Source: Pseudomonas gingeri (GTDB lineage: Bacteria > Pseudomonadota > Gammaproteobacteria > Pseudomonadales > Pseudomonadaceae). Taken from it: a DNA stretch of 64,000 nucleotides. Both the position numbers and the translations under genes were made by a program. The DNA lies in NCBI RefSeq assembly GCF_013385425.1, contig NZ_JACAQA010000005.1, positions 168,344-232,343 on the forward strand, in the 5' to 3' direction. How positions within the stretch are numbered: position 1 is the first letter of the stretch; each line of letters starts with the position of its first letter. Shown here in pieces: positions 48,020-56,092 of the stretch. The notes beneath the pieces were generated by a model, which was not told the DNA's origin, made no database searches, and saw only the letters and a list, made by a program, of their open reading frames with translations.

Positions 48020-48523
48020 ATGACGCTTTACGAGATTGTCTTTAGTGGCGAATCGCTACCCGGTGCTGCGCCCGATCAGGTCAAAAGCAACCTGGCCCGG
48101 CTGTTCCAGGCCGATGCCCAGCGCATCGAACTGCTGTTCTCCGGACGGCGCCTGGTGCTCAAGAGCAATCTCGATGCCGCGGCGGCGGAAAAGTATCGGG
48201 TCACCCTCGAGCGTGCCGGGGCGCTGGTCGCGGTGGTCGAGATGGCCGTCGAAGAGATCGAGATGACGGCCCCGGTCCCAGCGCCGGGCCGTGCCCAGGT
48301 GGCGCCGCGGGATGCCTATATGGCCGCGTTCAGCGAGGTCGATGCGCCGGACTTCGGCATCGCCGAGGTCGGCAGCGATATGCAGGATGCCAAGCCCGAG
48401 CCCGTCGCGTTGGCCCTGGATCTGTCGGCCTTCAGCGTGGCGCCGGTCGGTGCCGACATGGGCCAACTGTCGGTGGCAACCGTCGTCACGGTGCCGGATA
48501 TCTCACACCTGCGCCTCAGCTGA
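48020..48523 (+). CDS. Hypothetical protein with a repeated small N-terminal domain
   Basis: I do not assign a function. The protein is 167 residues from ATG 48020, seven bases after GGAG (48009-48012); a GTG at 48014 is in frame. The first 75 residues ([28 protein letters not shown]) resemble the small regulatory-like domain found at the N-termini of several Pseudomonas membrane proteins, predicted beta-alpha-beta with conserved FSG. The remainder is acidic, Ala/Val-rich and probably disordered, ending in a short hydrophobic stretch. It stands alone and overlaps the 3' end of the convergent ychJ by eight bases. No signal peptide or membrane helix is seen. Confidence 0.7.
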   Translation: MTLYEIVFSGESLPGAAPDQVKSNLARLFQADAQRIELLFSGRRLVLKSNLDAAAAEKYRVTLERAGALVAVVEMAVEEIEMTAPVPAPGRAQVAPRDAYMAAFSEVDAPDFGIAEVGSDMQDAKPEPVALALDLSAFSVAPVGADMGQLSVATVVTVPDISHLRLS

Positions 48524-48992
48524 GCAGGTAGCCGGAACAGCACTTCTTGTATTTCTGCCCGCTGCCGCAAGGACAGGCGTCATTGCGCCCGGCCTTGAGG
48601 GGCACGGTGGGGTCGATGAAATACCAGCGCCCATCGGTTTGTACGAAGGACGACTTTTCCCGGTGGCTGTGTTCGCCGTTGCTGTCGTGCCAACGCGCGG
48701 TAAAGGTCACGAAGGCATGCTCGGGCTGGCCGCCAAAGACTTCCGAGCTTTCCACCTCCAAGCCCAGCCAGGTGCTTTGCGCGCTCCATTCGCCGATGGC
48801 CTGGCGGTCCAGCCCCGGTTGTTGAATGGGCAGCGTGGTGTTCACCAGGTAGTCGACCAGCCCCAATACATAGGCGCAGTAGCGCGAGCGCATCAGGGCT
48901 TCGGCGCAGGGGGCCGGATGGCCCGCGTGATAATGGCCGCAGCAGGCCTCCAGCAGGTTGCCGCTACCACAGGGACAGATGGATGTGCTCAC
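48516..48992 (-). CDS. YchJ-family protein (UPF0225) with two SEC-C motifs
   Basis: The 158-residue protein begins with [17 protein letters not shown] and ends with [13 protein letters not shown], the two SEC-C motifs that bind zinc in YchJ/UPF0225 proteins. A central NTF2-like domain lies between them (about 30-130). Several in-frame GTG starts exist (48992, 49001, 49004); 48992 ([11 protein letters not shown]) gives the usual N-terminus, whereas 49001 would overlap the preceding stop as GTGA. It follows the DUF6231 gene and is likely cotranscribed. The molecular role is not known. Confidence 0.88.
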   Translation of the reverse strand: MSTSICPCGSGNLLEACCGHYHAGHPAPCAEALMRSRYCAYVLGLVDYLVNTTLPIQQPGLDRQAIGEWSAQSTWLGLEVESSEVFGGQPEHAFVTFTARWHDSNGEHSHREKSSFVQTDGRWYFIDPTVPLKAGRNDACPCGSGQKYKKCCSGYLLS

Positions 48993-48997
48993 GGGAA

Positions 48998-49495
48998 TCA
49001 CCACCAGTACTTGCCGAAATTTTCCGGATTGGCCCAGAACTTGGCGTTCAGCCAGTCCGGCACCTGTTTGTATTCCTTCAGATCATAGGTGAACAACGTC
49101 AGTACCTGCTCGTCGCGGGCAAAGCGTTCGCTGTTTTGCAGGGCCAGGGCGAAGAAGTCGCTGTCCTGCCAGCCGCTGGCGGCCATGTCCACCAGCACCG
49201 CGATGCGGCTGGCGTTGAGGTTGCGAATGCCACCGAGCAGCTGCCGGCCGTCACGCTTGGGCAGGTGCTCCAGACAGTCGACCACCAGCGCCAGGTCGAA
49301 ACGCCGGGCGGCCAGTGCGGCCGACAGCGGGCCAGGTTCGGCGAAGGCCACCTGGGTTTCGGGATGGGCGGCCTGGAACGCCTCCAGTGCCGGAAAGCTG
49401 CCGGCCCCGACGAGCAGCAGGTTTTGCGGGGCGTAACGGTCCAGCAGGGCCGCCAGTGCTTGCTGGGGCGTGCGGGCGGAAAGGCTTTCAGGCAT
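48998..49495 (-). CDS. DUF6231-like protein, methyltransferase-like fold
   Basis: The 165-residue protein has a Rossmann-like N-terminal half: [15 protein letters not shown] (glycine loop, about 26-40), an acidic residue in VAFAEP, and [12 protein letters not shown]. This is close to class I SAM methyltransferases but with a degenerate SAM loop (GAGS rather than GxGxG). Conserved in Pseudomonas as an uncharacterised family (DUF6231 is my best recollection). It is upstream of ychJ in a two-gene unit. Catalysis is not supported by sequence alone. Confidence 0.7.
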   Translation of the reverse strand: MPESLSARTPQQALAALLDRYAPQNLLLVGAGSFPALEAFQAAHPETQVAFAEPGPLSAALAARRFDLALVVDCLEHLPKRDGRQLLGGIRNLNASRIAVLVDMAASGWQDSDFFALALQNSERFARDEQVLTLFTYDLKEYKQVPDWLNAKFWANPENFGKYWW

Positions 49496-49604
49496 CGGGA
49501 TTCCTCGGTCGGAGCGGCAAACACGGGCGAATTTTCAACGGCCTCTGGCAAACTGCCCTGACTCGCCTTACTGTGCGCCAAAGAATAACTCATCAGGGGG
49601 GCGT

Positions 49605-49883
49605 ATGAAGGTGCTTTGGGGGCTGGGGAAGGTGTTGACGCTGATGTTCTGGCTGGTGGTGCTGGTCAATCTGGTGCATCCGCTGATCAGTCCGTTCCGG
49701 GTCCTGGTGGATCTGGCCGGGAGCATGCTGCTGTTGACACATTTGTTGGAGATCATGCTGTTCAATGGCAGCCTGCGGGGCCGCGCCCATCCCTGGCGCG
49801 ACCGGGCGCAGATCCTGCTGTTCGGCATGTTCCATCTGCAAATCCTGCCTTTGCCCACCCGTGAGGAACACCAGCATGCGTAG
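49605..49883 (+). CDS. DUF1145-family membrane protein
   Basis: The 92-residue protein has three hydrophobic stretches (about residues 5-25, 30-55 and 68-83), consistent with a small inner-membrane protein of the DUF1145 family seen in Pseudomonas and relatives. The start is ATG 49605 after an extended purine run (AGGGGGGCGT). It overlaps the following collagen-like gene by eight bases, so the two are coupled. No function is known. Confidence 0.8.
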   Translation: MKVLWGLGKVLTLMFWLVVLVNLVHPLISPFRVLVDLAGSMLLLTHLLEIMLFNGSLRGRAHPWRDRAQILLFGMFHLQILPLPTREEHQHA

Positions 49884-50634
49884 CCTGTGTCTGCTGGCTG
49901 CCCTGTGCAGCCCCCTGGCGTTTGCCCAGGTCGTGACCGTCGAAACCAATTCCATGCTGCGCCTGCCCGCCAGCACTTCGGTGCTGCAACTGGAACGTCT
50001 GGATGTGGCCGACTTTGGTACCTTGCTGGTGCCTGCCAGCGTCACGCAACTGAATATCGGTGAACTGCACCTGGGCAAGTCGGCGCGTATCGCCATTGTA
50101 CCGAGCGAGCAGGGGTTCGCACTCAAGGCCACGCGTGCCGAGCTGGGTAGCGGTAGCCAGATCAGTGCGGTTGGAGCACCGGGCACCTATCAGCGAGCCC
50201 CTTCGCCGGGACGGAACCTGGATCTGCGCATCGATGCGCTCAGCGGTCCATTGCTGTCGATCGATGCCCGGGGTGGCGCGGGTGTGCCGGGGTTTGTCGG
50301 GCTTGATGGGGCCAATGGCGATGAGCCGGGTTGTACCTGGGGCGCGGCCGGTCAAGGCGCGGACGGCGACAATGGCGGCGATGGCCATCCGGGCGCGGCG
50401 GGGGCACAGGTTCGGTTGCAGTTGCCACGGGATTATCCTGCGGCGCAGATCCAGGTGCTGGTCGATGGCGGTAACGGCGGTATTGCCGGCGCGGCGGGGC
50501 GTCCGGGCGCGGGCGGCAAGTCCAAGGGTTGTTTTGTCTACGACACAGACGGTGGCAAGTCCGGTCGTCCGGGTCTGGCGGGCAAGCCGGGGCCGGTTGG
50601 TCCCGCGGGCAGCGTGACGGTTCAGCGGCTGTAA
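49876..50634 (+). CDS. Secreted collagen-like repeat protein
   Basis: The 252-residue protein starts at ATG 49876 inside the end of the DUF1145 gene. A signal peptide (cleaved near LAFA, residue 18) is followed by a beta-rich region (about 20-128) and two Gly-rich segments (about 131-185 and 198-248). These segments have imperfect Gly-X-Y triplets such as GQGADGDNGGDGHPG and GRPGLAGKPGPVGPAG. Two cysteines (about 153 and 218) could form a disulfide. Collagen-like bacterial proteins often act in adhesion or surface structure; here export past the inner membrane is predicted but the final location and role are unknown. Confidence 0.82.
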   Translation: MRSLCLLAALCSPLAFAQVVTVETNSMLRLPASTSVLQLERLDVADFGTLLVPASVTQLNIGELHLGKSARIAIVPSEQGFALKATRAELGSGSQISAVGAPGTYQRAPSPGRNLDLRIDALSGPLLSIDARGGAGVPGFVGLDGANGDEPGCTWGAAGQGADGDNGGDGHPGAAGAQVRLQLPRDYPAAQIQVLVDGGNGGIAGAAGRPGAGGKSKGCFVYDTDGGKSGRPGLAGKPGPVGPAGSVTVQRL

Positions 50635-50660
50635 CAATATCGTGAAAACGCTACAAACCC

Positions 50661-50739
50661 TGTAGGAGCTGGCTTGCCGGCGATAGCGACCGATCATGCC
50701 AGGCTTGCTGACCTCATCGCCGGCAAGCCGGCTCCTACA
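50661..50739. repeat. REP pair after the collagen-like gene
   Basis: TGTAGGAGCTGGCTTGCCGG begins one arm (50661-50684) and ATCGCCGGCAAGCCGGCTCC plus TACA is the inverted mate (50716-50739), with 31 bases between. It differs in sequence from the copy at 4223-4313 but belongs to the same REP type. It lies between convergent genes, a common site. Confidence 0.88.
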
Positions 50740-50784
50740 CGGTCCGTGGCAGGCCCGGCTCCTGCGTCCAGCCAGCCTCCGCAT

Positions 50785-51249
50785 TCAAAACATCGGACGT
50801 GCCGCCGCAACGGCCACCAGCACCAGTCCGATCAGCAGATTGATCCCCACCAGCCGCCGAATCCGTCCCAGCGTCGCCGCACCCGCAGGCCAGTCCTGGG
50901 CCTCTACCGCCTGGCGCAGATCCGGCAATTGCAACGACTGGATACGAATAAAGACTGCAACCATGACGATGTACAGGCCCATCATGACCTGTACATAACG
51001 CGGTGCGGTCTCGAATCCGCTGAAGCGCAACTGGATCAGCCCCACGCCGCTGATCGGCAGGAGCACCACCGCGACCCAGACCCAGACGAAGAAGCGCTGG
51101 AACACCTGAAGCCACAGCTTCAGCCGGGCCGGGCCTTCCAACGCGGCCATGGCCGCCGGACGGAGGATCATCCAGGCGAAGAACATACCGCCGACCCAGA
51201 CCAGCGCGGCCAGGACGTGGAGGGTGTAGACAAGGGCAAAAACGGTCAT
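50785..51249 (-). CDS. CopD-family membrane protein
   Basis: The 154-residue protein has four predicted membrane helices (about 5-28, 50-72, 83-104 and 132-151) with the conserved start FALVYTLHVLAALVWVGGMFF and a His in the first helix, as in the CopD/DUF2269-like copper-resistance membrane family. It stands alone, with no copC or cop regulator nearby, so copper transport is not supported; such single proteins are common in Pseudomonas. It is divergent from dinG. Confidence 0.8.
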   Translation of the reverse strand: MTVFALVYTLHVLAALVWVGGMFFAWMILRPAAMAALEGPARLKLWLQVFQRFFVWVWVAVVLLPISGVGLIQLRFSGFETAPRYVQVMMGLYIVMVAVFIRIQSLQLPDLRQAVEAQDWPAGAATLGRIRRLVGINLLIGLVLVAVAAARPMF

Positions 51250-51348
51250 TCGGGTACTCCGTGCGGCGCGCGAGGGTTTAGCGGGGTATGATAGCCGTCC
51301 ATTCGAACCACTGAAAATTTATCCAGCGTTTCTTGCGCCTGAAGACTC

Positions 51349-53493
51349 ATGATCAGCACCGAACTCAAAACCACGATCCAGGGCGCCTACTCGCGTTTTC
51401 TCGAAGCCAAGAGCCTCAAGCCGCGTTACGGCCAGCGCCTGATGATCGCCGAAGTGGCCAAGGTCCTCGGCGATATCGACACCGATGACGAAGGCCGGCG
51501 CAGTGGCGATCCGGCCGTGGTCGCCGTGGAGGCGGGTACCGGTACCGGCAAGACCGTGGCCTACAGCCTGGCGGCGATTCCCACCGCCAAGGCCGCCGGC
51601 AAGCGTCTGGTGATCGCCACCGCCACCGTCGCGCTGCAGGAGCAGATCGTCTACAAGGACCTGCCCGACCTGATGCGCAACAGCGGTTTGAACTTCAGCT
51701 TCGCCCTGGCCAAGGGCCGCGGGCGCTATATGTGCCTGTCCAAGCTCGACATGCTGTTGCAGGAGGGCCATGCGCAGACCGCCACCGCGCAGTTGTTCGA
51801 AGAGGAAGGTTTCCGCATCGAGGTCGACGAGGCCAGCCAGAAGCTGTTCACCAGCATGATCGAGAAGCTCGCCGGGAACAAATGGGACGGCGACCGCGAC
51901 AGCTGGCCCAACGCCCTGGAAGACGCCGATTGGGCGCGCCTGACCACCGATCACAGCCAGTGCACCAACCGCCATTGCCCGAACTTCGGCCAGTGCGCCT
52001 TCTACAAGGCTCGCGAGGGCATGGGCAAGGTCGACGTGATCGTCACCAACCATGACATGGTGCTCGCCGACCTGGCCCTGGGGGGGGGCGCGGTGCTCCC
52101 CGACCCACGTGACACCCTCTATGTGTTCGACGAAGGCCACCACCTGCCGGACAAGGCCATCGGTCACTTCGCACACTACACGCGGCTGCGCTCCACCGCC
52201 GATTGGCTGGAGCAGACCGCCAAGAACCTGACCAAGCTGCTGGCCCAGCATCCGCTGCCCGGTGACCTGGGCAAGCTGATCGAGCAGGTGCCGGAGCTGG
52301 CTCGGGAGATCAAGACCCACCAGCAGTTCATGTTCAGCGCCTGCGAGCAACTGGCCGACTTCAAGACCGGTGAAGACACCGAGGGCCGCGAGCGGCCGCG
52401 CCATCGTTTTGTCGGCGGGGTGATCCCCGAGCATATCCGCGAGATGGGCATCGAGCTGAAGAAAGGCTTCGCCCGCCTCAACGACCTCTTCACCCGCCTG
52501 ACCGAGTTGCTCAAGGAAGGCATGGATGGCGAGGTCAATATCGGCATCGCCAGCCACCAGGCCGAGGAGTGGTATCCGCTGTTCGGTAGCCTGCTTTCCC
52601 GCGCCCAGGGCAACTGGGAGCTGTGGACCGCTTTTACCGCCGAAGACCCGGAAGATAATCCGCCCATGGCCCGCTGGTTGAGCCTGGCCGAGAGCGGTGT
52701 GTTGTTTGACATCGAGGTCAACGCCAGTCCGATCCTCGCCGCTGAAATGCTCCGGCGCAATCTGTGGAACGTGGCCTACGGCGCCCTGGTGACCTCGGCA
52801 ACCCTCACCGCGCTGGGGACCTTCGACCGTTTCCGCATGCGTGCCGGCCTGCCGAAAAAAGCCGTGACCGCAGTGGTGCCGAGCCCCTTCCATCACGCCG
52901 ATGCCGGTGTGCTGCGGGTGCCGAATCTCAACGCCGACCCTCGCGATGCAGTGGCGCATACCGCCGCGATCATTCGCGACCTGCCGGAACTGGTGGAAGG
53001 CTCCAAGGGCACCCTGGTGCTGTTTTCCTCGCGCAAGCAGATGCAGGACGTGTTCGACGGCCTGGACCGCGACTGGCGCAAGCAGGTATTCATCCAGGGC
53101 AACCTGTCGAAGCAGGAAACCCTCAACAAACACAAGGCCCGGGTCGATGGCGGTGATTCCAGCGTGTTGTTCGGCCTGGCGAGCTTTGCCGAAGGGGTGG
53201 ACTTGCCAGGCGCCTATTGCGAGCACGTGGTGATCGCCAAGATTCCCTTCTCGGTCCCGGACGATCCGGTCGAGGCGGCACTGGCCGAATGGATCGAAGC
53301 CCGTGGCGGCAACCCGTTCATGGAAATCTCCGTGCCGGACGCTTCCCTCAAGCTGGTCCAGGCCTGCGGGCGGCTGCTGCGCACCGAGGAAGACCGCGGC
53401 ATCATCACCTTGCTCGACCGGCGTCTGGTCACCCAGCGCTACGGTAAAGCTATCCTCAATGCCTTGCCGCCGTTCCGGCGGGAAATTTCTTGA
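51349..53493 (+). CDS. dinG: ATP-dependent DNA helicase DinG
   Basis: DinG is an XPD-like 5'-3' helicase that resolves R-loops and G-quadruplexes during repair. The 714-residue protein has Walker A AGTGTGKT at residues 62-69, the DEAH-like box VFDEGHH near 261, and C-terminal helicase motifs ending with QACGRLLRTEEDRG. Four cysteines typical of the 4Fe-4S domain are visible: Cys129 (GRYMCLS) and Cys205, Cys210 and Cys216 (CTNRHCPNFGQC). A nine-base G run (52080-52088) lies just before the DEGH motif and could be a slippage site. Its start at ATG 51349 has no strong ribosome site. Confidence 0.95.
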   Translation: MISTELKTTIQGAYSRFLEAKSLKPRYGQRLMIAEVAKVLGDIDTDDEGRRSGDPAVVAVEAGTGTGKTVAYSLAAIPTAKAAGKRLVIATATVALQEQIVYKDLPDLMRNSGLNFSFALAKGRGRYMCLSKLDMLLQEGHAQTATAQLFEEEGFRIEVDEASQKLFTSMIEKLAGNKWDGDRDSWPNALEDADWARLTTDHSQCTNRHCPNFGQCAFYKAREGMGKVDVIVTNHDMVLADLALGGGAVLPDPRDTLYVFDEGHHLPDKAIGHFAHYTRLRSTADWLEQTAKNLTKLLAQHPLPGDLGKLIEQVPELAREIKTHQQFMFSACEQLADFKTGEDTEGRERPRHRFVGGVIPEHIREMGIELKKGFARLNDLFTRLTELLKEGMDGEVNIGIASHQAEEWYPLFGSLLSRAQGNWELWTAFTAEDPEDNPPMARWLSLAESGVLFDIEVNASPILAAEMLRRNLWNVAYGALVTSATLTALGTFDRFRMRAGLPKKAVTAVVPSPFHHADAGVLRVPNLNADPRDAVAHTAAIIRDLPELVEGSKGTLVLFSSRKQMQDVFDGLDRDWRKQVFIQGNLSKQETLNKHKARVDGGDSSVLFGLASFAEGVDLPGAYCEHVVIAKIPFSVPDDPVEAALAEWIEARGGNPFMEISVPDASLKLVQACGRLLRTEEDRGIITLLDRRLVTQRYGKAILNALPPFRREIS

Positions 53494-53532
53494 TGTGATG
53501 TAGGTTGAATTACCAACTTCGTTGTCTACGGA

Positions 53533-53550
53533 TGGCGCCGCTTGGCGCCA
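53533..53550 (+). other. Hairpin downstream of dinG
   Basis: TGGCGCC-GCTT-GGCGCCA makes a perfect 7-bp stem with a four-base loop, 40 bases after dinG and 41 bases before the glycosidase start. It is not followed by T residues. Confidence 0.45.
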
Positions 53551-53590
53551 CACTGGCCTCTGACTGGCCGTAAGGGAGAGTTTGATTCAT

Positions 53591-55954
53591 ATGATTGGCC
53601 GTACGCTGCCCGCCGTTTTCGCCTTGTTGTTCGCCGCGCCGCTCTGGGCCGCGCCTGCGGGGCAACAGACGCTGTTCAACTTCGTTCGTCCCGCCGATGT
53701 GGTGCAGGTGGTCACCGTGGATGCGAGCCTGCCGCAATACAACGCGGAGCAGACGGCCGAAGGCGAAGTGCTGCGGCGGGTCACCTTCAACCCTGCAGCG
53801 CAGCCGAGCCTGCGTCTCACGCCGCAGACCGGTGCCTGGGACTGGTCGCAAGCGGGGGCCATGAGCCTGCGGATCCAGAGTGCGATGGATTGGGCGCTGA
53901 CCCTCAACGTGACGATCCAGAGCAGCGACGGCAAGACCCTCACCAGTCGCGTCGACCTGCCGGCCGGTCCCGCGCAGACCTTGCTGGTGCCACTGCAGGC
54001 CAGTTCGCCGTTGAGCCAGGGCATGCGTGCCGGTCCGCCGATGCCGACCACGGTGGATGGCCAGCGGGTGTTGCTGGCCAGCAGCCAGGGTGAATTGAAT
54101 CGCCAGCAGGTGGTGTCGGTGACCCTGTCGATGGACGCCCCCAAAGTGGCTCAGAACATCCTTCTGGAACGTTTCGGCGTGCAGGCCGGTGACGATGTGG
54201 TCAAGGCCGTCTATAGCTCGCTGGTGGATGGCTACGGCCAGTCGACCCGTGCCAAGTGGCCGGAAAAAATCAGCAGCGACGATCAGCTCAAGGCCGCCGC
54301 GAGCAAGGAAAGCCAGCAACTGAAGACCTGGCTGACCGAGCGCGAGCGCAGTGCCCGGGACAAGTTCGGCGGTTCGCTCAAGGGCCCGCTCTTCGACGCC
54401 ACGGGTTTCTTCCGCACCGAAAAACACGACGGCCGCTGGTACCTGGTGACGCCGCAGGGGCATCCGTTCTACTCACTGGGTGTGAATACCGTCAGCGCTC
54501 ACGACCAGCAGACCTATGTCGAAGGTCGTGAAGGCATGTTCAGCGACTTGCCCAAGGACGGTGAGCCCCTGGCCGCCTACTATGGCAAGGCCGACAACAG
54601 CATCATCACCGGGGCTTCCCAGGGCCGGGCGTTCAAGTCCGGGCGCTGGTTCGATTTCTATGGCGCCAACCTGGAACGCACCTACGGTTCGCCGTGCGCG
54701 ACCGCCGCGCCGGCTGAACCCAAGGTGCCCTGCGCCCCGGGTCTGGACGAGCAACGCTGGCAGAAACACACCCTGGACCGCTTGCAGGCCTGGGGCTTCA
54801 ACACCATCGGCAACTGGAGCGATCCGGCCCTGGGCCTGAATGACCGTGTGCCTTACACCTTGCCACTGTCCATCGTCGGCGATTATGCGAGCATCAGCAC
54901 TGGCAGCGACTGGTGGGGCGGCATGCCCGACCCGTTCGACCCGCGTTTTGCCATGGCCACCGAGCGCGCGGTGGCGATTGCCACACGTGATCATCGCGAC
55001 GATCCTTGGCTGGTGGGTTACTTCGCCGACAACGAACTGGCCTGGGCCGGTCCCGGCGACGATCCGAAATCCCGTTACGCCCTGGCCTACGGCACGTTGC
55101 GCATGACCACCGACGTACCGGCCAAGCGCGCCTTCCTCAAGCAGTTGCGCGACAAGTACCGCAACCAGCAGGGCCTTTCCAAGGCCTGGGGCGTGGAGAT
55201 TCCGACCTGGGAGCAGATGGAAGACCCGGGTTTCGAGGCGCCGCTGCCCAATCCCGCCCACCCGCAGATCGAAGCGGACCTGAAGTATTTCCAGAAGGTG
55301 TTTGCCGATACCTACTTCAAGACCATTTCCGACTCGCTGAAATGGCATGCGCCGAATCACCTGCTGCTGGGCGGTCGTTTTGCCGTCAGCACGCCCGAGG
55401 CCGTGGCGTCCTGTGCCCAGTACTGCGATGTGTTGAGCTTCAACTTCTACACCCTCAAGCCCCAGGACGGATACGACTTCGATCAACTGGAGGCATTGAA
55501 CAAACCGGTGCTGATCACCGAGTTCAACTTCGGCTCGAAGGACCGTGGCCCATTCTGGGGCGGCGTGACGGAACTGGCCCGGGAAGAAGATCGGGGCCCG
55601 GCCTATGCCGCGTTCCTCAAGCAGGCGGTGGCCCAGCCGTCGATCGTCGGCGTGCACTGGTTCCAGTACCTCGACCAGCCGGTCAGCGGTCGTCTGCTGG
55701 ACGGTGAAAACGGCCATTTCGGCCTGGTGGGCATTACCGATGTGCCATTCCAGGGCTTTGTCGAGAGCGTGCGCAAGAGCAACCAGCAGGCCCTGGCTTT
55801 GCTCAACAAGGAAGCCGAGAAAGCCAAGGTGGAGGCGCAGCAGAAGGCCGCGAAGGGCATCGGCCAGGATGACAATGGTGGCAACGGTCGTTCGGGTAGC
55901 GCTGGCGGGGAGGGTGCCGGACATTCCGGCGGTCACTCCGGCAATGGCCACTGA
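53591..55954 (+). CDS. Secreted agarase-like glycoside hydrolase
   Basis: The 787-residue protein has a signal peptide (MIGRTLPAVFALLFAAPLWA) and a lectin-like region (about 30-210). A TIM-barrel follows, resembling beta-agarases and other clan A hydrolases. The likely acid/base is Glu482 in FADNELAW and the nucleophile Glu644 in ITEFNFGSKD. The last 20 residues are Gly/His/Ser-rich (GAGHSGGHSGNGH). The family is usually annotated beta-agarase in pseudomonads, but the substrate is not proven; plant or algal galactans or an own exopolysaccharide are possible. ATG 53591 is favoured over an in-frame TTG at 53582, with GGGAGAG ten bases upstream. Confidence 0.8.
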   Translation: MIGRTLPAVFALLFAAPLWAAPAGQQTLFNFVRPADVVQVVTVDASLPQYNAEQTAEGEVLRRVTFNPAAQPSLRLTPQTGAWDWSQAGAMSLRIQSAMDWALTLNVTIQSSDGKTLTSRVDLPAGPAQTLLVPLQASSPLSQGMRAGPPMPTTVDGQRVLLASSQGELNRQQVVSVTLSMDAPKVAQNILLERFGVQAGDDVVKAVYSSLVDGYGQSTRAKWPEKISSDDQLKAAASKESQQLKTWLTERERSARDKFGGSLKGPLFDATGFFRTEKHDGRWYLVTPQGHPFYSLGVNTVSAHDQQTYVEGREGMFSDLPKDGEPLAAYYGKADNSIITGASQGRAFKSGRWFDFYGANLERTYGSPCATAAPAEPKVPCAPGLDEQRWQKHTLDRLQAWGFNTIGNWSDPALGLNDRVPYTLPLSIVGDYASISTGSDWWGGMPDPFDPRFAMATERAVAIATRDHRDDPWLVGYFADNELAWAGPGDDPKSRYALAYGTLRMTTDVPAKRAFLKQLRDKYRNQQGLSKAWGVEIPTWEQMEDPGFEAPLPNPAHPQIEADLKYFQKVFADTYFKTISDSLKWHAPNHLLLGGRFAVSTPEAVASCAQYCDVLSFNFYTLKPQDGYDFDQLEALNKPVLITEFNFGSKDRGPFWGGVTELAREEDRGPAYAAFLKQAVAQPSIVGVHWFQYLDQPVSGRLLDGENGHFGLVGITDVPFQGFVESVRKSNQQALALLNKEAEKAKVEAQQKAAKGIGQDDNGGNGRSGSAGGEGAGHSGGHSGNGH

Positions 55955-56092
55955 TTCCTACAGTGTTTCGCGCAACGTCTGACAATTCTTGCAAGGTGTT
56001 ACGAATTGTCTGATTCAGGTCTGTTCCCAAACCTGCCAATCGCTGGAACAATGCAGGCCACTTTGGAAGGTGTTGCGGCGGGAGAGTCACGG

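Noticed and set aside
50269..50620. Possible tandem repeat array in the Gly-rich gene
   Set aside because: The repetition is at the protein level (Gly-X-Y) and the DNA units differ, so it is not a DNA repeat array.
51319..53553. A long minus-strand open frame across dinG
   Set aside because: Mirror of dinG codon bias only; the plus-strand protein has all helicase motifs.
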